A stretch of 64,000 bases of DNA from Grifola frondosa (GCA_001683735.1 LUGG01000001.1:992001-1056000); one strand, 5' to 3'. Counted from the first letter of the stretch, positions 35,201-46,807 are shown. Notes: generated by a model not told the origin, from the letters alone. Numbers and translations are program-made.

Positions 35201-36832
35201 ACCAAATTATGTACATATTCTAGTTCTCCTAAAGAAGCACTTTTAGATGAGCCTAAGATGAAGATGACTGTCAAGAATTGAGGACACAATGAGGAATAAA
35301 AATATGGTGGCTGAAATTAAAACATATCAAAAGCAGTATGCTTCCGTCACATATCCGGACTTCAGAGTATGAAATCAAACTCCGGAGCATCTACTTACAC
35401 TTCAAAGTATGGAGTTGAACTCCAGAGTATTTCTTAAACTTTGGAGTATTAGCTCAACAAAGTTAAACTCCGATGTGCTAGCTCCAACTTCGAGTTCACA
35501 GTTAAATTTTGAAGTATGAGCTCAACTTCAAAATACGGAATTAAACTCCGGTTAACGAGCTTAACTCCGGAGTTTCTAGCTAAATTTGGAGTATTAGCTC
35601 AAACTCCGGGGTACTAGTCCAACTTTAAGGTGTGGAGTTAAACTCTGATTAACTAGCTCTAACTCCGACTTCTCAGTTAAAATTTGAAGACCCAGCTCCA
35701 ACTCCGGAGTTCATAGTCAAATTTCGGAGTATCGGCTCAACTTTGGAGTGTGGAGTTAAACTCCGATTAACTATCTTTAACTCCGAACTTTTCAGTTAAA
35801 ATTTGAAGCACTAGCTTCAACTCCGGAATACTTTGAGGTGCCTACTTTTACTCCAGAGTACGGAGTTAAACTCCGATGTACTAGCACCAACTTCGGAGTT
35901 ACAGTAAAACTCCGAAATATTAGCTCAACTTTGAAGTATGAAGTTAAACTCCGGTTAACTAGTATTAACCCCGGAGTTTATAGCTAAATTTCAAAGTATT
36001 AGCTCAAACTCCGAGGTACTAGCCAACTTTGGAGTGTGGTGTGGAACTCCAGTGTATTAGCTTTAACCTCGGACTTCACAGGTAAAATTTGAAATTAGCT
36101 ACAACTCCGGAGTTCACAGTTTCATTTTGGAGCATTACTTCAACTCTGGGTGCAATGTAAACTCCGGTGTACTAGCTATAACTCCAGTGTACTAGCTTAA
36201 CTCCGGTGTACTAGCTTAAACTCCGAATTATTTGCTTAAACTCTGGGCTATTAGCTTAAGCTCCGGAGTGTAAACTTCAACTTTGAAATATAAATGATAT
36301 TTTGAGAGTAATTTGAATTATGCAGTTAAACTTCAGAGTATTAGCTTAAACTCCGAGTTAAATTCAAAATATAAATAATATCTTCACAGTAACTTTGATT
36401 ATACAGTTAAGCTCCGGAGTATGCAGCTAAACTCTGGAGCATTAGCTAAAACTCCGAAATATAGATTTGAATTTCCCTCCGACTACAATATGATTACAGA
36501 ATGTTTTTCGGATTCTGCTCCGTGGACCCTGCCTGCAATGTGCAGATCAAACTCCGTTGCTGCAACTGGCCAGACTGCTTCTTCAAAGTCCGGCCACTCC
36601 TTTGTAACAGAATTTTTTCCCCGCAGGCCGACCCATTAACCCCGCATATTGCTCGGATGAAAACTCCGGACAATGTCTGGCTTGTCTGCTATCACAGTTA
36701 AAACTCCTGCTCCGGCTTTTCTGCAATCACAGAATTTTATCCAATCCCGGCCGGGACCGCTGAGCTGTGAAAACAGGGTTCTCCGGACACAGGCTGGCTG
36801 TTGGTAACAGAAACATGTGACTGAAAGGTGTG
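32283..36832. mobile_element. foldback-type element, 4.55 kb, arms of about 1.8 kb
   Basis: The left arm (32283-34101) and right arm (35025-36832) are reverse complements for about 1.8 kb with scattered mismatches and small indels. Outer ends are GAGCCCATTCAGTCA at the left and TGACTGAAAGGTGTGC at the right. Flanks repeat CGAGAAG (32276-32282 and 36833-36839). Most of each arm consists of dozens of short degenerate repeats built on CTCCGGAGTT with AGCTAGTACAC or AGCTAATAC spacers. The central 923 bp has no gene. This is the design of foldback (FB/TIR) elements: long inverted repeats made of subrepeats and no transposase. Confidence 0.85.
34102..35024. other. central spacer (loop) of the foldback element
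   Basis: AT-rich and unique, with A/T homopolymers and a short imperfect hairpin near 34530-34600 (TTTTGGGCATTTTAAAAG; GGAGCGAGCCCTCC). The longest frames are under 80 codons and lack recognisable content. Confidence 0.6.
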
Positions 36833-36984
36833 CGAGAAGAGCGACCGGCGACGATCACATTTATGGGGGTTTAATATATATCTTGGTCTTGGTCTGTTTT
36901 AGAAGGAAATAATCTACGAAATTCGCGAGGTATGAATGGCAGGACAACGCGTGGATACATGCATATGTAAATAAAGTGTTCCCG

Positions 36985-38386
36985 CTACGTGGACACCGCC
37001 GCCGCAGTGTTGTTCTTCTGCTTACGTCTCTCCAAAAGTTTAGCTAATGCACTATTCTTGGCAGGTGCCCGTGCGCCCGTTGCGGATCCAGGAAAAATAT
37101 GACTAGCAACCATACTCATGAATCCACATATTGACTGAGAGGTACGCAACATAACGCACCGGTTCCACCATGCTAAAAGCGCATCGACATCTTCTTTCTC
37201 ATTGATGTCATCAAGGAACTCCAGGACACTATTATAGAATCGTTCGGAGTCAGTCACAGTGTCCGTTCTGGAAAACACGGATGACGAAGATAAGGCGAAT
37301 CGGACCTGGTAGAATACGTGAGATACCGTCCATGACTATAGTTGAGAACAGTCGATAAGGACATCATGCTCACTTGAGTAGCGATGTAAGCAATCGAGGC
37401 AGCCGTCACCTTGGTCATACCATGGATACGAGCATTGCCAGCTCTTGTAGCTTTGGTTTCATCGTCCACGGAACTGGGCGAAGTAAAAATATGCTTGTAA
37501 GCCTGCATTTACGAAAATTTCAGTAAGATGACAAATCCAATGCCGATCACACTCACTGTCACTAACAGCCTACTTCTCAATAACCCATTCCAAGGATCGT
37601 CCGGGTCGTACTGGTTATTGGCATACAAGAAAATCGGCCACTGGTCCCCGGGACTGTCATTTCCCCGCTACGCAGCTGGGCCTTCACACTAGACCGAGTA
37701 AGCGTAGCTTATGCCAAAATAGAGAGTCGACGTACTTGGAATCTGCCCAATTCAAGCCAGCCGGACAAAGAAGCGACCCAGTGACTTCATGATGATAGCC
37801 ACGATTAGTTTTGATGTTGCGGGCGATAGGGGGCACGAAAGCCTCTCCTGGAGTGCCGATCCAGTCCAAAATATGACCTTTCAGACTCTTCGTATCATCT
37901 GACCTCGCACTTGAAGCACCCCGCTGAATCTAGTAACATTAGGCTATATAATGATGATAAGGAGGGAACATACGAAGTCAGCAACTCGAGACATCTCTTC
38001 TTCGTCGCAGTCGGTCATCAACCGTTGCTCCAAGAAAGGGACCAGGTTCAATAGCTGCGCGAAGACCCGCTGCTCTCGCCGTTCTCGTGATGATAGGGAA
38101 GTGAGCAATACTAAAAGGATGAATGAACATACTCAGCAGATAATAATTCCATCGGTTCTCGCTCGTCTAAACGAAGCACACAGTTCACAATCAGTGCAGA
38201 GACGTTGCACATGGCATGAATGGTTCTCCCGAAATGACGACCATGGTGCACGAGCGGGTCAGAGGTACGCCTAGGAAAGAAATTAGTGCACGGAAACATG
38301 TATGGTGAAGGGAATGTACGGTTTCTTCCTGGCCCTTGTTCAAGGGCACTCGGTCGCCTGGTTCCGGATTCGATGTTGTCACTCAT
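36985..38386 (-). CDS. DUF6698 protein
   Basis: Exon 1 is MSDNIESGTRRPSALEQG. After an intron the conserved domain begins: RTSDPLVHHGRHFGRTIHAM, CNVSALIVNCVLRLDE. Then come CSRRSRD-side exons on the minus strand coding FAQLLNLVPFLEQRLM and CDEEEMSRVADF. The core is SSARSDDTKSLKGHILDWIG, PPIARNIKTNRGYHHEVTGS, LLCPAGLNWADS, then AYKHIFTSPSSV, RAGNARIHGMTKVTAASIAY. It ends with DDINEKEDVDALLAWWNR and a Lys/Arg-rich tail, stop at 36985. Introns are about 50-60 bp. DUF6698 is a basidiomycete-expanded domain of unknown function, often near transposons; here it lies just outside the foldback element. No break seen. Confidence 0.8.
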
Positions 38387-38569
38387 GAATACTGAGAGCG
38401 AGAGACTGAAGGGCTAATTCTGCGAGGAATCAAGGCATAAGCGCATGATGAAGTCTACCTCATCTTAAAGGTGAAACTTGATCAAGCTCGCGTGACCTCA
38501 AAGTATCAAATCTACAAGGCTGTCGTAATGGTATTCGCGCTATGCCATTATGGTGTTTCAAGGAACAAT

Positions 38570-39250
38570 GTCGTCGGCGTCCGGGCACGTCATGAAAGAA
38601 TGAAAAAATCATCTTAACAACACACCTCGGTTTGCTTCTAGGACAAGACAGCCAGACGGGCTTACGTTGTGCGTATGTTTGAAGGGCGATTCAGGGCGGG
38701 ATGTGACGGCGTTTCTAATCAGTGGTGTCTGAAGAAAATGTACGATGTCGTCGGCATTCGGGCACGTCATGAGAGAATGAAATAATCATCTTGACAACGC
38801 ATTCGGTCTGCTTCTGAGACGAGATAGCCAGACGGGCACACATTGTGCATATGTTCGAAGGGCGACTCAGGGCGGGTGCACGGCGTTTCTAATCAGTGGT
38901 GTCTGAAGAAAATGTACGATGTCGTCGGCATTCGGGCACGTCATGAAAGAATGAAAAAAATCATCTTAACAACACACCTCGGTTTGCTTCTAGGACAAGA
39001 CAGCCAGACGGGCTTACGTTGTGCATATGTTCGAAGGGCGATTCAGGGCGGGATGTGACGGCGTTTCTAATCAGTGGTGTCTGAAGAAAATGTACGATGT
39101 CGTCGGCATTCGGGCACGTCATGAAAGAATGAAAAAAATCATCTTAACAACACACCTCGGTTTGCTTCTGGGACAAGATAGCCAGACGGGCTTACGTTGT
39201 GTGTATGTTCGAAGGGCGATTCAGGGCGGGATGGGACGGCGTTTCCAATA
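38570..39250. repeat. 177-bp tandem repeat, four copies
   Basis: Units begin GTCGTCGGCRTYCGGGCACG at 38570, 38747, 38921 and 39099. They share ATCATCTTAACAACACACCT, CAGCCAGACGGGC, and GGCGTTTCTAATCAGTGGTG. Copies 3 and 4 are nearly identical, copy 2 more diverged. Each copy happens to hold an open frame of about 70 codons; this is a repeat effect. Confidence 0.85.
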
Positions 39251-39389
39251 ACACTCCACTTGTGTCTCTATGGCATCTGGAGGAATGCAAGATGTTCGCA
39301 GATGAAGTTACAAGCCAACAGAGATGCACCTCCTTTCTCATATAAGAGCACAGGAATCATGAACTTCTACAGATCATTCTCGTCATATT

Positions 39390-40378
39390 ATGATAACCTC
39401 CCAACACCAAACCCTTCTTCAACGTATCCGCGACGAGCGACATGAAGTCTTGCAATATGATATTAGGACGAAGGGGCTATGCACCTGGTACTGGTAAGCA
39501 TGTCGATCAAGGAATGCTTGACACCGCTGATTTTCCCTCCTACAGGCCCCTGGAGGACGGAGGTCGTCGCGTCACGCCGTCAGCATTACGAGAGCGATCG
39601 CATGACATACAAATTTACTGGACCTTGTTGTCTCTGCCCGAACGCAACTCCAGACGAAGGACATTATACAGAAGCTGCGACACTAATAGCAATCGAAGGT
39701 CCATGTTCGGGAGAATACGTAGCAATGTGTGCAAAGGGAAGCTGTGGGTATTTGGGTAAGCATCTAACTTGCTCTCTCACAACTTGAAACCTCACCAAGC
39801 TCGACCGTTTTACAGTGTACTTGGAGAGGATCTTCGCCGCCTTCTTCGTGAAGTCCAAACAGTATGATCGCAGAGGTGCGTAGTTGTCGCATGAGTATTC
39901 ATCGAACATACGTCGAGACATCTCGACAGAACCTGGTGACTTAAGGCCCGCCACCGTATTTCACTTCTCGGAAGTCGAACTTGACAACGCATTCCGCCGT
40001 CGACAGTCTGGTAAGTTGTCAGACTCAACACTAAATGTTTAACAACTCATTCCATAAGAAGGGACTGAACATTCCGACTCACGCAAACTAAAGCGCACGT
40101 ATGCAATGTTGGGTTAGTTCACACCGTTACTAGTTTTCTGCAAACAATCTGATTCAGTGCTAGATGTAACGGCAGAGGAGATCAAAGTGACACCCGCTGA
40201 TCGACCGGTGCCTCGTCCGATTATAATCGACGACGTTCTACGCAAACTCGATAGCCTTCTGGACCCGGGTATTTCAGATGCCCAGTTCGGATTTGTGATG
40301 GCTAGATGTACGTGCGGCCTTATCATGACGCGCCGGGTGTTCCGCTACCACAGGTGCGCTACAGAACCTGCAGAGTGA
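39390..40378 (+). CDS. Cys/His-rich hypothetical protein of an agaricomycete family
   Basis: Begins MITSQHQTLLQRIRDERHEV. After an intron comes TYKFTGPCCLCPNATPDEGH, ATLIAIEGPCSGEYVAMC and GSCGYLVYLERIF, then short exons (VFHFSEVELDNAFRRRQS) and VTPADRPVPRPIIID, VLRKLDSLLDPGISDAQFGF. It ends CTCGLIMTRRVFRYHRC. Introns fit at about 39756-39814, 39875-39932, 40011-40058 and 40115-40157. The spaced CxxC and CxC..HxxC groups look like two zinc sites. One G seems missing at 39545 (GGGCCCC to GGCCCC). I recall similar proteins in mushrooms without known function; it may bind nucleic acid or protein. Confidence 0.6.
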
Positions 40379-40404
40379 TAGATCCCAAGAGAATATAGCT
40401 ATAC

Positions 40405-40485
40405 ATGATACGCGTACATAGAAGGAATGGGAGCAATCTGGAGCGAACGCTTGTCTGGAGACCGGACAGAGCGCGTACACTACTT
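40405..40485. repeat. 65-bp direct repeat, copy A, with P1 palindrome
   Basis: GCGTACATAG..GAATGGGAGCAATCT, then GAGCGAACGCTTGTCTGGAG and ACCGGACAGAGCGC. It is the same as 42716-42783 with few changes. The two copies lie on either side of the Ulp1 gene (40596-42530). The P1 palindrome GTCTGGAGACCGGAC is at 40453-40467. Confidence 0.75.
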
Positions 40486-40595
40486 ATACACTATACATAA
40501 TACATCTTGGAGATGCTTGCATATAAATGCGATTTTTTGAGTGATAAAAAACAGGCGAATTGCAAGCATGGATGAGTTGGTAACAAACAAGAGTC

Positions 40596-42530
40596 TTACG
40601 GTTTATCCAGACGCGAATTTCGATGCAAATGCTCCCATTCCTCGACAATTGCTAATATCCTATTCTTCATGTGTGTTCGCAGAGAAGGCAGCGCATCAAC
40701 TTGCCAGACTGCATTGGGATCCACCAGGAAGTCTGCATCCATCTCGGCTGTCTACCATCGAAAAATAGTTCTAGTCTCTAATGAAAACTTGTAGTTGAAG
40801 GGACGCACCCATAGAACGCCTATCATTCGCTTGGGATTGGCCATGAAGAGTTGTGCAAAGTGGCAGATGTACAACCCACAGTCATTGGAACCTGCAGGTT
40901 GCTGCGGCACCTGAAAAATACAAATAAAATACAGAACTTCATATTATATTAATATGGAACACTCACTGGTACTTGCACAACAGCAGGGCGGCACGTTGGT
41001 GAAATGTTCTTCTTTGTGTATGCCTCTACACTCAAATAATCTGATAACACTCCTCCCACCTCGACACAATTAGTCCCCGTCACCGAGCCTATAGATACAC
41101 GAGAGCAGTTCATGGAGTCAAGAATAAAGATGGTCGCGCTAAACTGTCAATTAGTATGCCGATGCAGCACAATTGAAGCAAACCCACGCTGGGGCGTAGA
41201 GGGACGAGCCGGACTGGGTGTCACCGTCACCAGCACGAAGAGTGCTACTACTCTCTGGGGGCGGGCCAAATACAGATCCAGGGTAAGCAATAACTGCCAA
41301 ATACCAATGTTTTTCGTTGCTTTATACATGCATATGAGCAATGAATGGGCAAGCTGGTGAAGAGACTTACCTATCGTAAACAGGCACGATGAGAACTGTT
41401 TTACTGAAGATGTCGACACAATTTGTATGTGATGTTACTCGATCATATCCACATTTTGTACTGCCATGAGCTAAGTGCTGAATGAATGAATGACTGGGAG
41501 TTGAACAGACTCACAGTTGCGTGAAGAAGAAAGGACTAAAGACATGAATTTGATCAGCGGTGGTGACATCTCTGGCCTTGAGCTCCTCATAACATACTCT
41601 GCAGATGCTCGTGAGTGCGTTACGGCCGCACAAATCTAATGGCACTCACCTTAAACCAAATTCAATAATGTTATCATTGAGATAACGACCCGGTTCCAAC
41701 ATAGCCAGTTCTTCAGTACCGATGCTCACAGCTCCTTTAGAATGGAAGGGATATAGAAAAAGTCTGTGGTCGGCGGGGGTAGGAGTGTCGGTTGGGACAG
41801 GAAGCGTTCGTAGAGGTAAGGATGAAGACGCAGTTATAGGGCGCCCACCAATGATCCCCGCGTGCGAGGAGCGTAGACGTGTGGAAGGGACAGATACATC
41901 AGAAATGACGCGTTTGGTGATACGTTTGGTGATACGTTTGCTGCAAATCGTTGCGCTTGAGCAAGCGCTGAGTAGAAATATAGAATCGACTTACACCACC
42001 ACGGCGATTGTAGGTTTCACATCTTCTTTGCGTTTCTTACGTGCCGGAGATGCATTCCGATGCCTAAAAGCTTGAGCATGGAGTAATTTGTGGGTACAAC
42101 AAACCGACCTACTTGATTAGTTCTTTCTTTCTTTCCGACTTGGTTAACGATGGATTTCCCCTGCACTTCTCGACCGGAGAAGACCTGAAGAGTGACATCA
42201 ATCTCAGGTTTTGAATGCAACGATTAAATGACCGCGTACTTCGGTATCACAACCTCCGTTGTTCCTTTTGCATCCCCGATCATCGTACCTGCAGCAGGAT
42301 GACTGGACACGCATGAATGTCTCAAATGCGCATTCAACGAAGGCGCATGCCGTACCTAGGCATATGTGACAGACTGCATGCGCTTCATATTGTAACATCG
42401 TGATGTGAAGATTTCAGGGAAGACAAACTAACCTTGACCCAACGATACTCTGTAGTTTCTGTAGGAGTTCGTCAGGTAGACTACTACCCATGATACGATC
42501 CAATTCGCGGTCTTGAACATCCTTAATCAT
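40596..42530 (-). CDS. Ulp1/SENP-like cysteine peptidase (C48)
   Basis: Start MIKDVQDRELDRIMGSSLPD at 42530. The N-terminal exons are poorly conserved (ARKKRKEDVKPTIAVVV near 42000). The peptidase domain is clear: DIFSKTVLIVPVYDR (about 41390), HWYLAVIAYPGS with the catalytic His (about 41285), FILDSMNCSR with the Asp (about 41120), then VPQQPAGSNDCGLYICHFAQ with Gln and the catalytic Cys (about 40880). A last exon ends with IVEEWEHLHRNSRLDKP, stop at 40596. All catalytic residues are present and the exons join without obvious damage. Ulp1 enzymes remove SUMO; many copies in mushrooms are linked to transposons. A P2-P1 palindrome array lies 170 bp upstream of the start. Confidence 0.8.
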
Positions 42531-42848
42531 TGTGACCAGGAGAGAACGATAAACGAGACAGAGAAAGCTGTCAAACGTGTGTGAGAATGCGTACAGCCAC
42601 AAAGGGTTGAACGACAATGAGAAATGGATACACGCACGATGGACGCGTACTAAATTTTGAACGTAAACGCAGAGGAACAGGAGAGCGAGGAGACACGCTT
42701 GTCTGGTGACCGGACAGTGCGCGTACATAGAATGGGAGCAATCTAGAGCGAACGCTTGTCTGGAGACCGGACAGAGCGCATACACCAGTTGCACCTGTCC
42801 ACTTGAAGTGAGCAGATGCAGACGCAATGCTGTCCACTTGGATGAGCA
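42531..42848 (-). promoter_or_regulatory. P2-P1 palindrome array upstream of the Ulp1 gene (C1)
   Basis: Read on the gene's strand, the order is: P2-like half (42831-42848), P2 GCTCACTTCAAGTGGACA (42796-42813), P1 GTCCGGTCTCCAGAC (42758-42772), P1 variant GTCCGGTCACCAGAC (42701-42715), then 170 bp to the ATG. Same order as in the other four arrays. 42716-42783 also forms copy B of the 65-bp direct repeat. Confidence 0.7.
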
Positions 42849-43565
42849 GTATTCGTGATGGTTAAAAGTTAAAGAAGCCTTCCATCCGCCGGCCTGAAAG
42901 AAGCCTATCCCTTCGGACCCCCAATCGGATAGTGCAAATTATAAACACAGCTGCAGCTTCTCGATGTCCGATTGATTTTGCGCCGGACTCTTCCGGTGGC
43001 GCGATGATAACACGTTCAAGGGGACGGCGAGCAGCAGAGTCAAGACAAGCTGTGAAACAAAGAGGCAAAAGAGATAAGCATAGCGATGACGGGTAAACGA
43101 GATAGGCATAGCGATGACGGAGAAATTAGTTACTTGAATACTGTGGAAGGCGGCTGCTGTCACATGACCTTTTGTTCCAAATGTGTACTACTACCAGTAC
43201 CGTCATCGCACTGGAACGGTACTCACAGAGAAGCCTAAAAAAATGTTCAATGAGTAATTAAGAAGAGGTGAATCGGACTCTGGCGGACCCCCCAAGTGAC
43301 TTGATGTTCTGAGACGTTAGCGGATAGGAATGCAGTAATCGGAGACGGGAAAAGTGGTTGAGAGACAAATGTCCTCACCGCCGCTCGAACATGCAGCACA
43401 CGATAAATGTCGAAATGTGTAGTCACCAACTTGTATTAACCGCGACGCTCGGCCTTGAAAGTATGCAGCCAAAGTTTTCATAAATACATGCAGTTAAATA
43501 CAGTATACAGCCGTGACATTGTCCCTACAAAATACACGAACAGGAAACCTCCGGGATTTCGGACT
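42849..43565. other. intergenic, no gene supported
   Basis: Between the 5' array of the Ulp1 gene and the 3' end of FunK1. A near-repeat ACGAGATAGGCATAGCGATGACG / GAGATAAGCATAGCGATGACG occurs at 43070-43120. No recognisable protein. Confidence 0.4.
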
Positions 43566-46163
43566 TCATGCGAGTACCACCGACAGAGCTCGCCGACCAC
43601 TAATGCCTCGTTCTCTTCCGACTGCTGTGACGTGAATCATCACTGGGACGCTTGTTACCAAGCTGGGTGGAGAGATGTGTGGAAGTTGCGGGGCTACGGG
43701 GTCGGAATAGTTCTTCAGGAATCCGCGTGGCTCCCCGAACGCGTAATGCTCCCCCGTTGCGTCCATCTCGACAATAGCGTTGATAAGAAGTCGACGAAAT
43801 GCCTCATGGACAAAGTCAACGGAGACGCCTTCACAAAGCGCATACTCGGGCCAGACAATACCAAACATCTCCGTGATGAGAGTTGCAATTGGGCCTTTCC
43901 GGAGTCTCGAATGGAGCAAATTTGGAAATTCTGCCTGATCTATCCAGGCTCCTCGTTGATCGTGACACATGCTGGAAATCTCGTGGGAGAGGAAGTCGCG
44001 GAGGTAAGGGTGTACACCATCGTATTCAAGCTCGTCCTTGCCATCTCCCCACATAATGAGGCGGTAAACCAGCAGCCAGAATACGCTTTCCATGTCGTGG
44101 TATTCCCGATGACAGAAAGGGGGAGTTTCTGGACCAGGTGGCACCAGTGTAGGTTTTGGATATTCGACATTTATATCCTTGTAAGCAGCCTTATAGAGGC
44201 TTGCGGCTTTGTCGCTGACCTTCGGGAGGTCGGGAGGAAGTGTGCCCGGGCCCTGCAGGAGACGCCCAGAAGAGACAGCGCGTGCGATGAACATGGGGGT
44301 ACCCTGAATCTAAACTGAGTACAATTACCATTAAATCAAGCAGATGGACTTACAGTGCGTGAGCTGCGATTTCCCGGTTCCTCCGGTTCAATTGATGGGT
44401 CTAGCTCCACGGAATTCGCTTTGAGGTTGTCCAGGTACTTAGCGCTGCCTTGCGTGAAAGCAGAATTGTCGAAGTCGGCCAGCAAGCAGAGACATTTGTT
44501 CGGGTCCTCGCTAAAAGGAAGGAATTAGCACACGTAACGCTCCATTATGAGCAACACTTGCGTTTTATCGAGTACGCGGGAGATATAGACGCCACCCTCA
44601 TGGCTCTGATATGTCTTACGCAATGGTGGTTTGTGAACGTTCCAGAGAACATTGCCCATCGAGATGTCGCGGTGAAGAACGCCGCGCGCACACAGAAGAC
44701 GATGAGCTAACAATTGGATCGTATTAGCTTGCAGAAGAGACAGGAGAAGATAAGAATACTCACTCTCAACGAGGTCATACAGCACTTTCAGTAGCTCATA
44801 AATTGTCGGGCAGCTTTCGAGGGTCTCGCCGATACCCTCGACGACGATGCGAAGACGCTTCCATTGTGATTCGCACGTTGTGATAAACCGTTCCTCGCGA
44901 TCCTTCACGACTGCATACTCCACCAAAATGGGAACACCCGGCAAGACACTACGGCCATAGTCGTGCGCGATGTTCAGCATGCGATGCTCGAAATAGAACC
45001 TGGTCCTCGATAGAAAAATATCCTTGCAGGCCAAATTGTGCTTGTAGTCGACGAAAACGTTGACCCGCCTGCTGCGAGTCGGACTTCCCACAAAAACCAG
45101 CCGCATGTCATCATAGACTTTTTCACCAACAGTAAGCTTCCATAGCGACAGTCCAGCAAACTGCCGTACTTCACGGGGGATACCTGATGGCAATCGAGGA
45201 CGTCGTGCACTATTGGCGTCGCCGGAACCTTGGGGGAGTTCTGACATGAACCCGATAGTACTATCATAATAAGTGTGCGGGCGTGCGGGACGGCGAACGG
45301 TCCACATCAATTGCATGAGAAGATGACCTCCATTAATCAATTCCATTGGCGTCGTAATCCGAGTGCCCTCGGCGTCGCTCCAATACAAACGAAAGCTCGA
45401 TGGGGAGAGGCAGAGCCCGAAAACGCCGACACAGTCCGGCCTGCCGATAAGATGGTAGGTCGTATACATTGCCGCCTGCTCCCTCCCCCTCCTTAACGAC
45501 CATTGGTTTCACCTCGATGGTCATGCAGAGACGGGCCCATGGCACCCCGACGAATTGCTTGCTTTTCTTGCGTTGTTCTTCCGGTCCGTCCTTCTGCTCG
45601 TCCTGCTGTGCGATATTCTTCGTCCGTCTGTAATATTCTATCTCCTCCGCCGAAGCATTCACTGCGACAAGGTCGGGGCGGACTTTAGTTCCGAGTGCAT
45701 GTTCGGACGGGGCGCTGTCCGCGTGGATGACGAAGAGGAGAGGTGCATGATTCAATCCTCGGACTTTCATATGTTCTGAGGGCGCATTAGCATTGAAATC
45801 AATGTAATTTATGCACGGTCACCTTCGACATGTGCAGCACAGGCGTTCAAGAGGTCGCAGATAGGTTGGTACAGTGTTTCCTCCTTGGTAGATTTCGGGA
45901 GCTCGAGCAAACGTGTGAGTAGTGATTGCACGGACTCCGGAATTGGTCTTGATATCGTACTCCGGCGAAAGAAGATTCATAAAGTCAGAAACATCTATGT
46001 CTGGCAAACGCGCAGAGGCATTCTTGACATGACCAGGTATCCTAATGTTACCCGGGTTGGTAGTTGCCTTTACGGGGCTTGATGGTTCCAAGTAAGGGAG
46101 CACCCGTCTGACAGGAGACCCAGGACGCGGCTCTGTAGAGAATTTGGGGTCCGGGTTCGACAT
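43566..46163 (-). CDS. FunK1-type protein kinase
   Basis: First exon MSNPDPKFSTEPRPGSPVRR. A frame change then leads to PESVQSLLTRLLELPKST and LYQPICDLLNACAAHVEG. Next come KVRPDLVAV and WARLCMTIEVKP (about 45500-45690), YWSDAEGTRITTPM and LLMQLMWTVRRP. The catalytic loop is VLHRDISMGNVLW (about 44670), and the metal motif ADFDNSAF lies near 44465. The C-lobe continues GTPMFIARAVSSGRLLQGPG, PPFCHREYHDMESVFWLLVY, stop at 43566. HRDIS and DFD in place of DFG are characteristic of FunK1, a basidiomycete-expanded kinase family of unknown substrates. Frame changes near 45930 and 45450 need resequencing. Divergent from the gene at 47001, with mirror-image palindrome arrays between them. Confidence 0.85.
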
Positions 46164-46275
46164 GTTAACCGTCTGATGTTCAGACGGTGTCACGGTGTGT
46201 GGTGGAGGTGGCGTTGTTCAAAGGATCGGTACTGTGAGCCTCAGCGGATAGGTGGAATAGAGGATAACCTGAGTT

Positions 46276-46377
46276 GTCTGGAGACCGGACAACTCGGACA
46301 GAGGAAGTTTGAATAGAAGGAATCTACCAACTTGAAGTTGGCAGATCCCTGTTGAGCACCGTCCACTTGAAGTGAGC
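46276..46377 (-). promoter_or_regulatory. P2-P1 palindrome array upstream of FunK1 (C2)
   Basis: On the gene's strand: P2 GCTCACTTCAAGTGGAC (46361-46377), P2 variant CTGCCAACTTCAAGTTGG (46326-46343), P1 GTCCGGTCTCCAGAC (46276-46290), then 112 bp to ATG 46163. Same order and orientation as C1. Confidence 0.7.
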
Positions 46378-46490
46378 GGTGACTGGGCACTATCTGAATC
46401 AAGACCGACGTTCAGGATTGAGCCGCGTTAGAAAATCAAGCTTCTTCCCAGATTGTTACCGGCGCACAGCCGGTGGCACGGAAGGTAGTA

Positions 46491-46573
46491 TTTGTCCAGG
46501 CCATATATAGGGTGAGAATATGCACATATCTGGACATATGCTTACCCTTTAAGGCAATATCTGGCCTGGACAA
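46491..46573. repeat. imperfect hairpin between the divergent arrays
   Basis: TTTGTCCAGGCCATATATAG then GGTGAG pairs with CTTACCCT and ATATCTGGCCTGGACAAA some 30 bp later. It lies midway between arrays C2 and C3. Confidence 0.6.
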
Positions 46574-46807
46574 ATTCCGATTCCCCGGATCATCAATATG
46601 CAAGAAACTCGCTGTGCCACATGACATTGGTACTTTTGCCCATATATGGTATACTCCCATATTCACCTTTTTCCGGGCTGCCCGCCTCCGCCGCAAGTGT
46701 TGCCGAATTTCTTTCACACGTGACCCAGTTACGGTGGCGTGACACATATGAAGCGCTCGATTTTCAGTCGAACACTCTTGCTTTCTTACTACCACCAATT
46801 CAGTACT

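Noticed and set aside
32477..36639. Paired 72-codon frames (32477-32695 minus, 36421-36639 plus)
   Set aside because: They are mirror copies created by the inverted arms and have no start context or family match.
38570..39250. CRISPR array
   Set aside because: Repeats are contiguous without unique spacers and the genome is eukaryotic.
38843..39251. Repeated 70-codon frames
   Set aside because: They arise from the 177-bp tandem repeat; copies with different frames are not conserved as protein.
43455..44318. 287-codon plus-strand frame
   Set aside because: Antisense to the FunK1 C-lobe, which is clearly coding on the minus strand.
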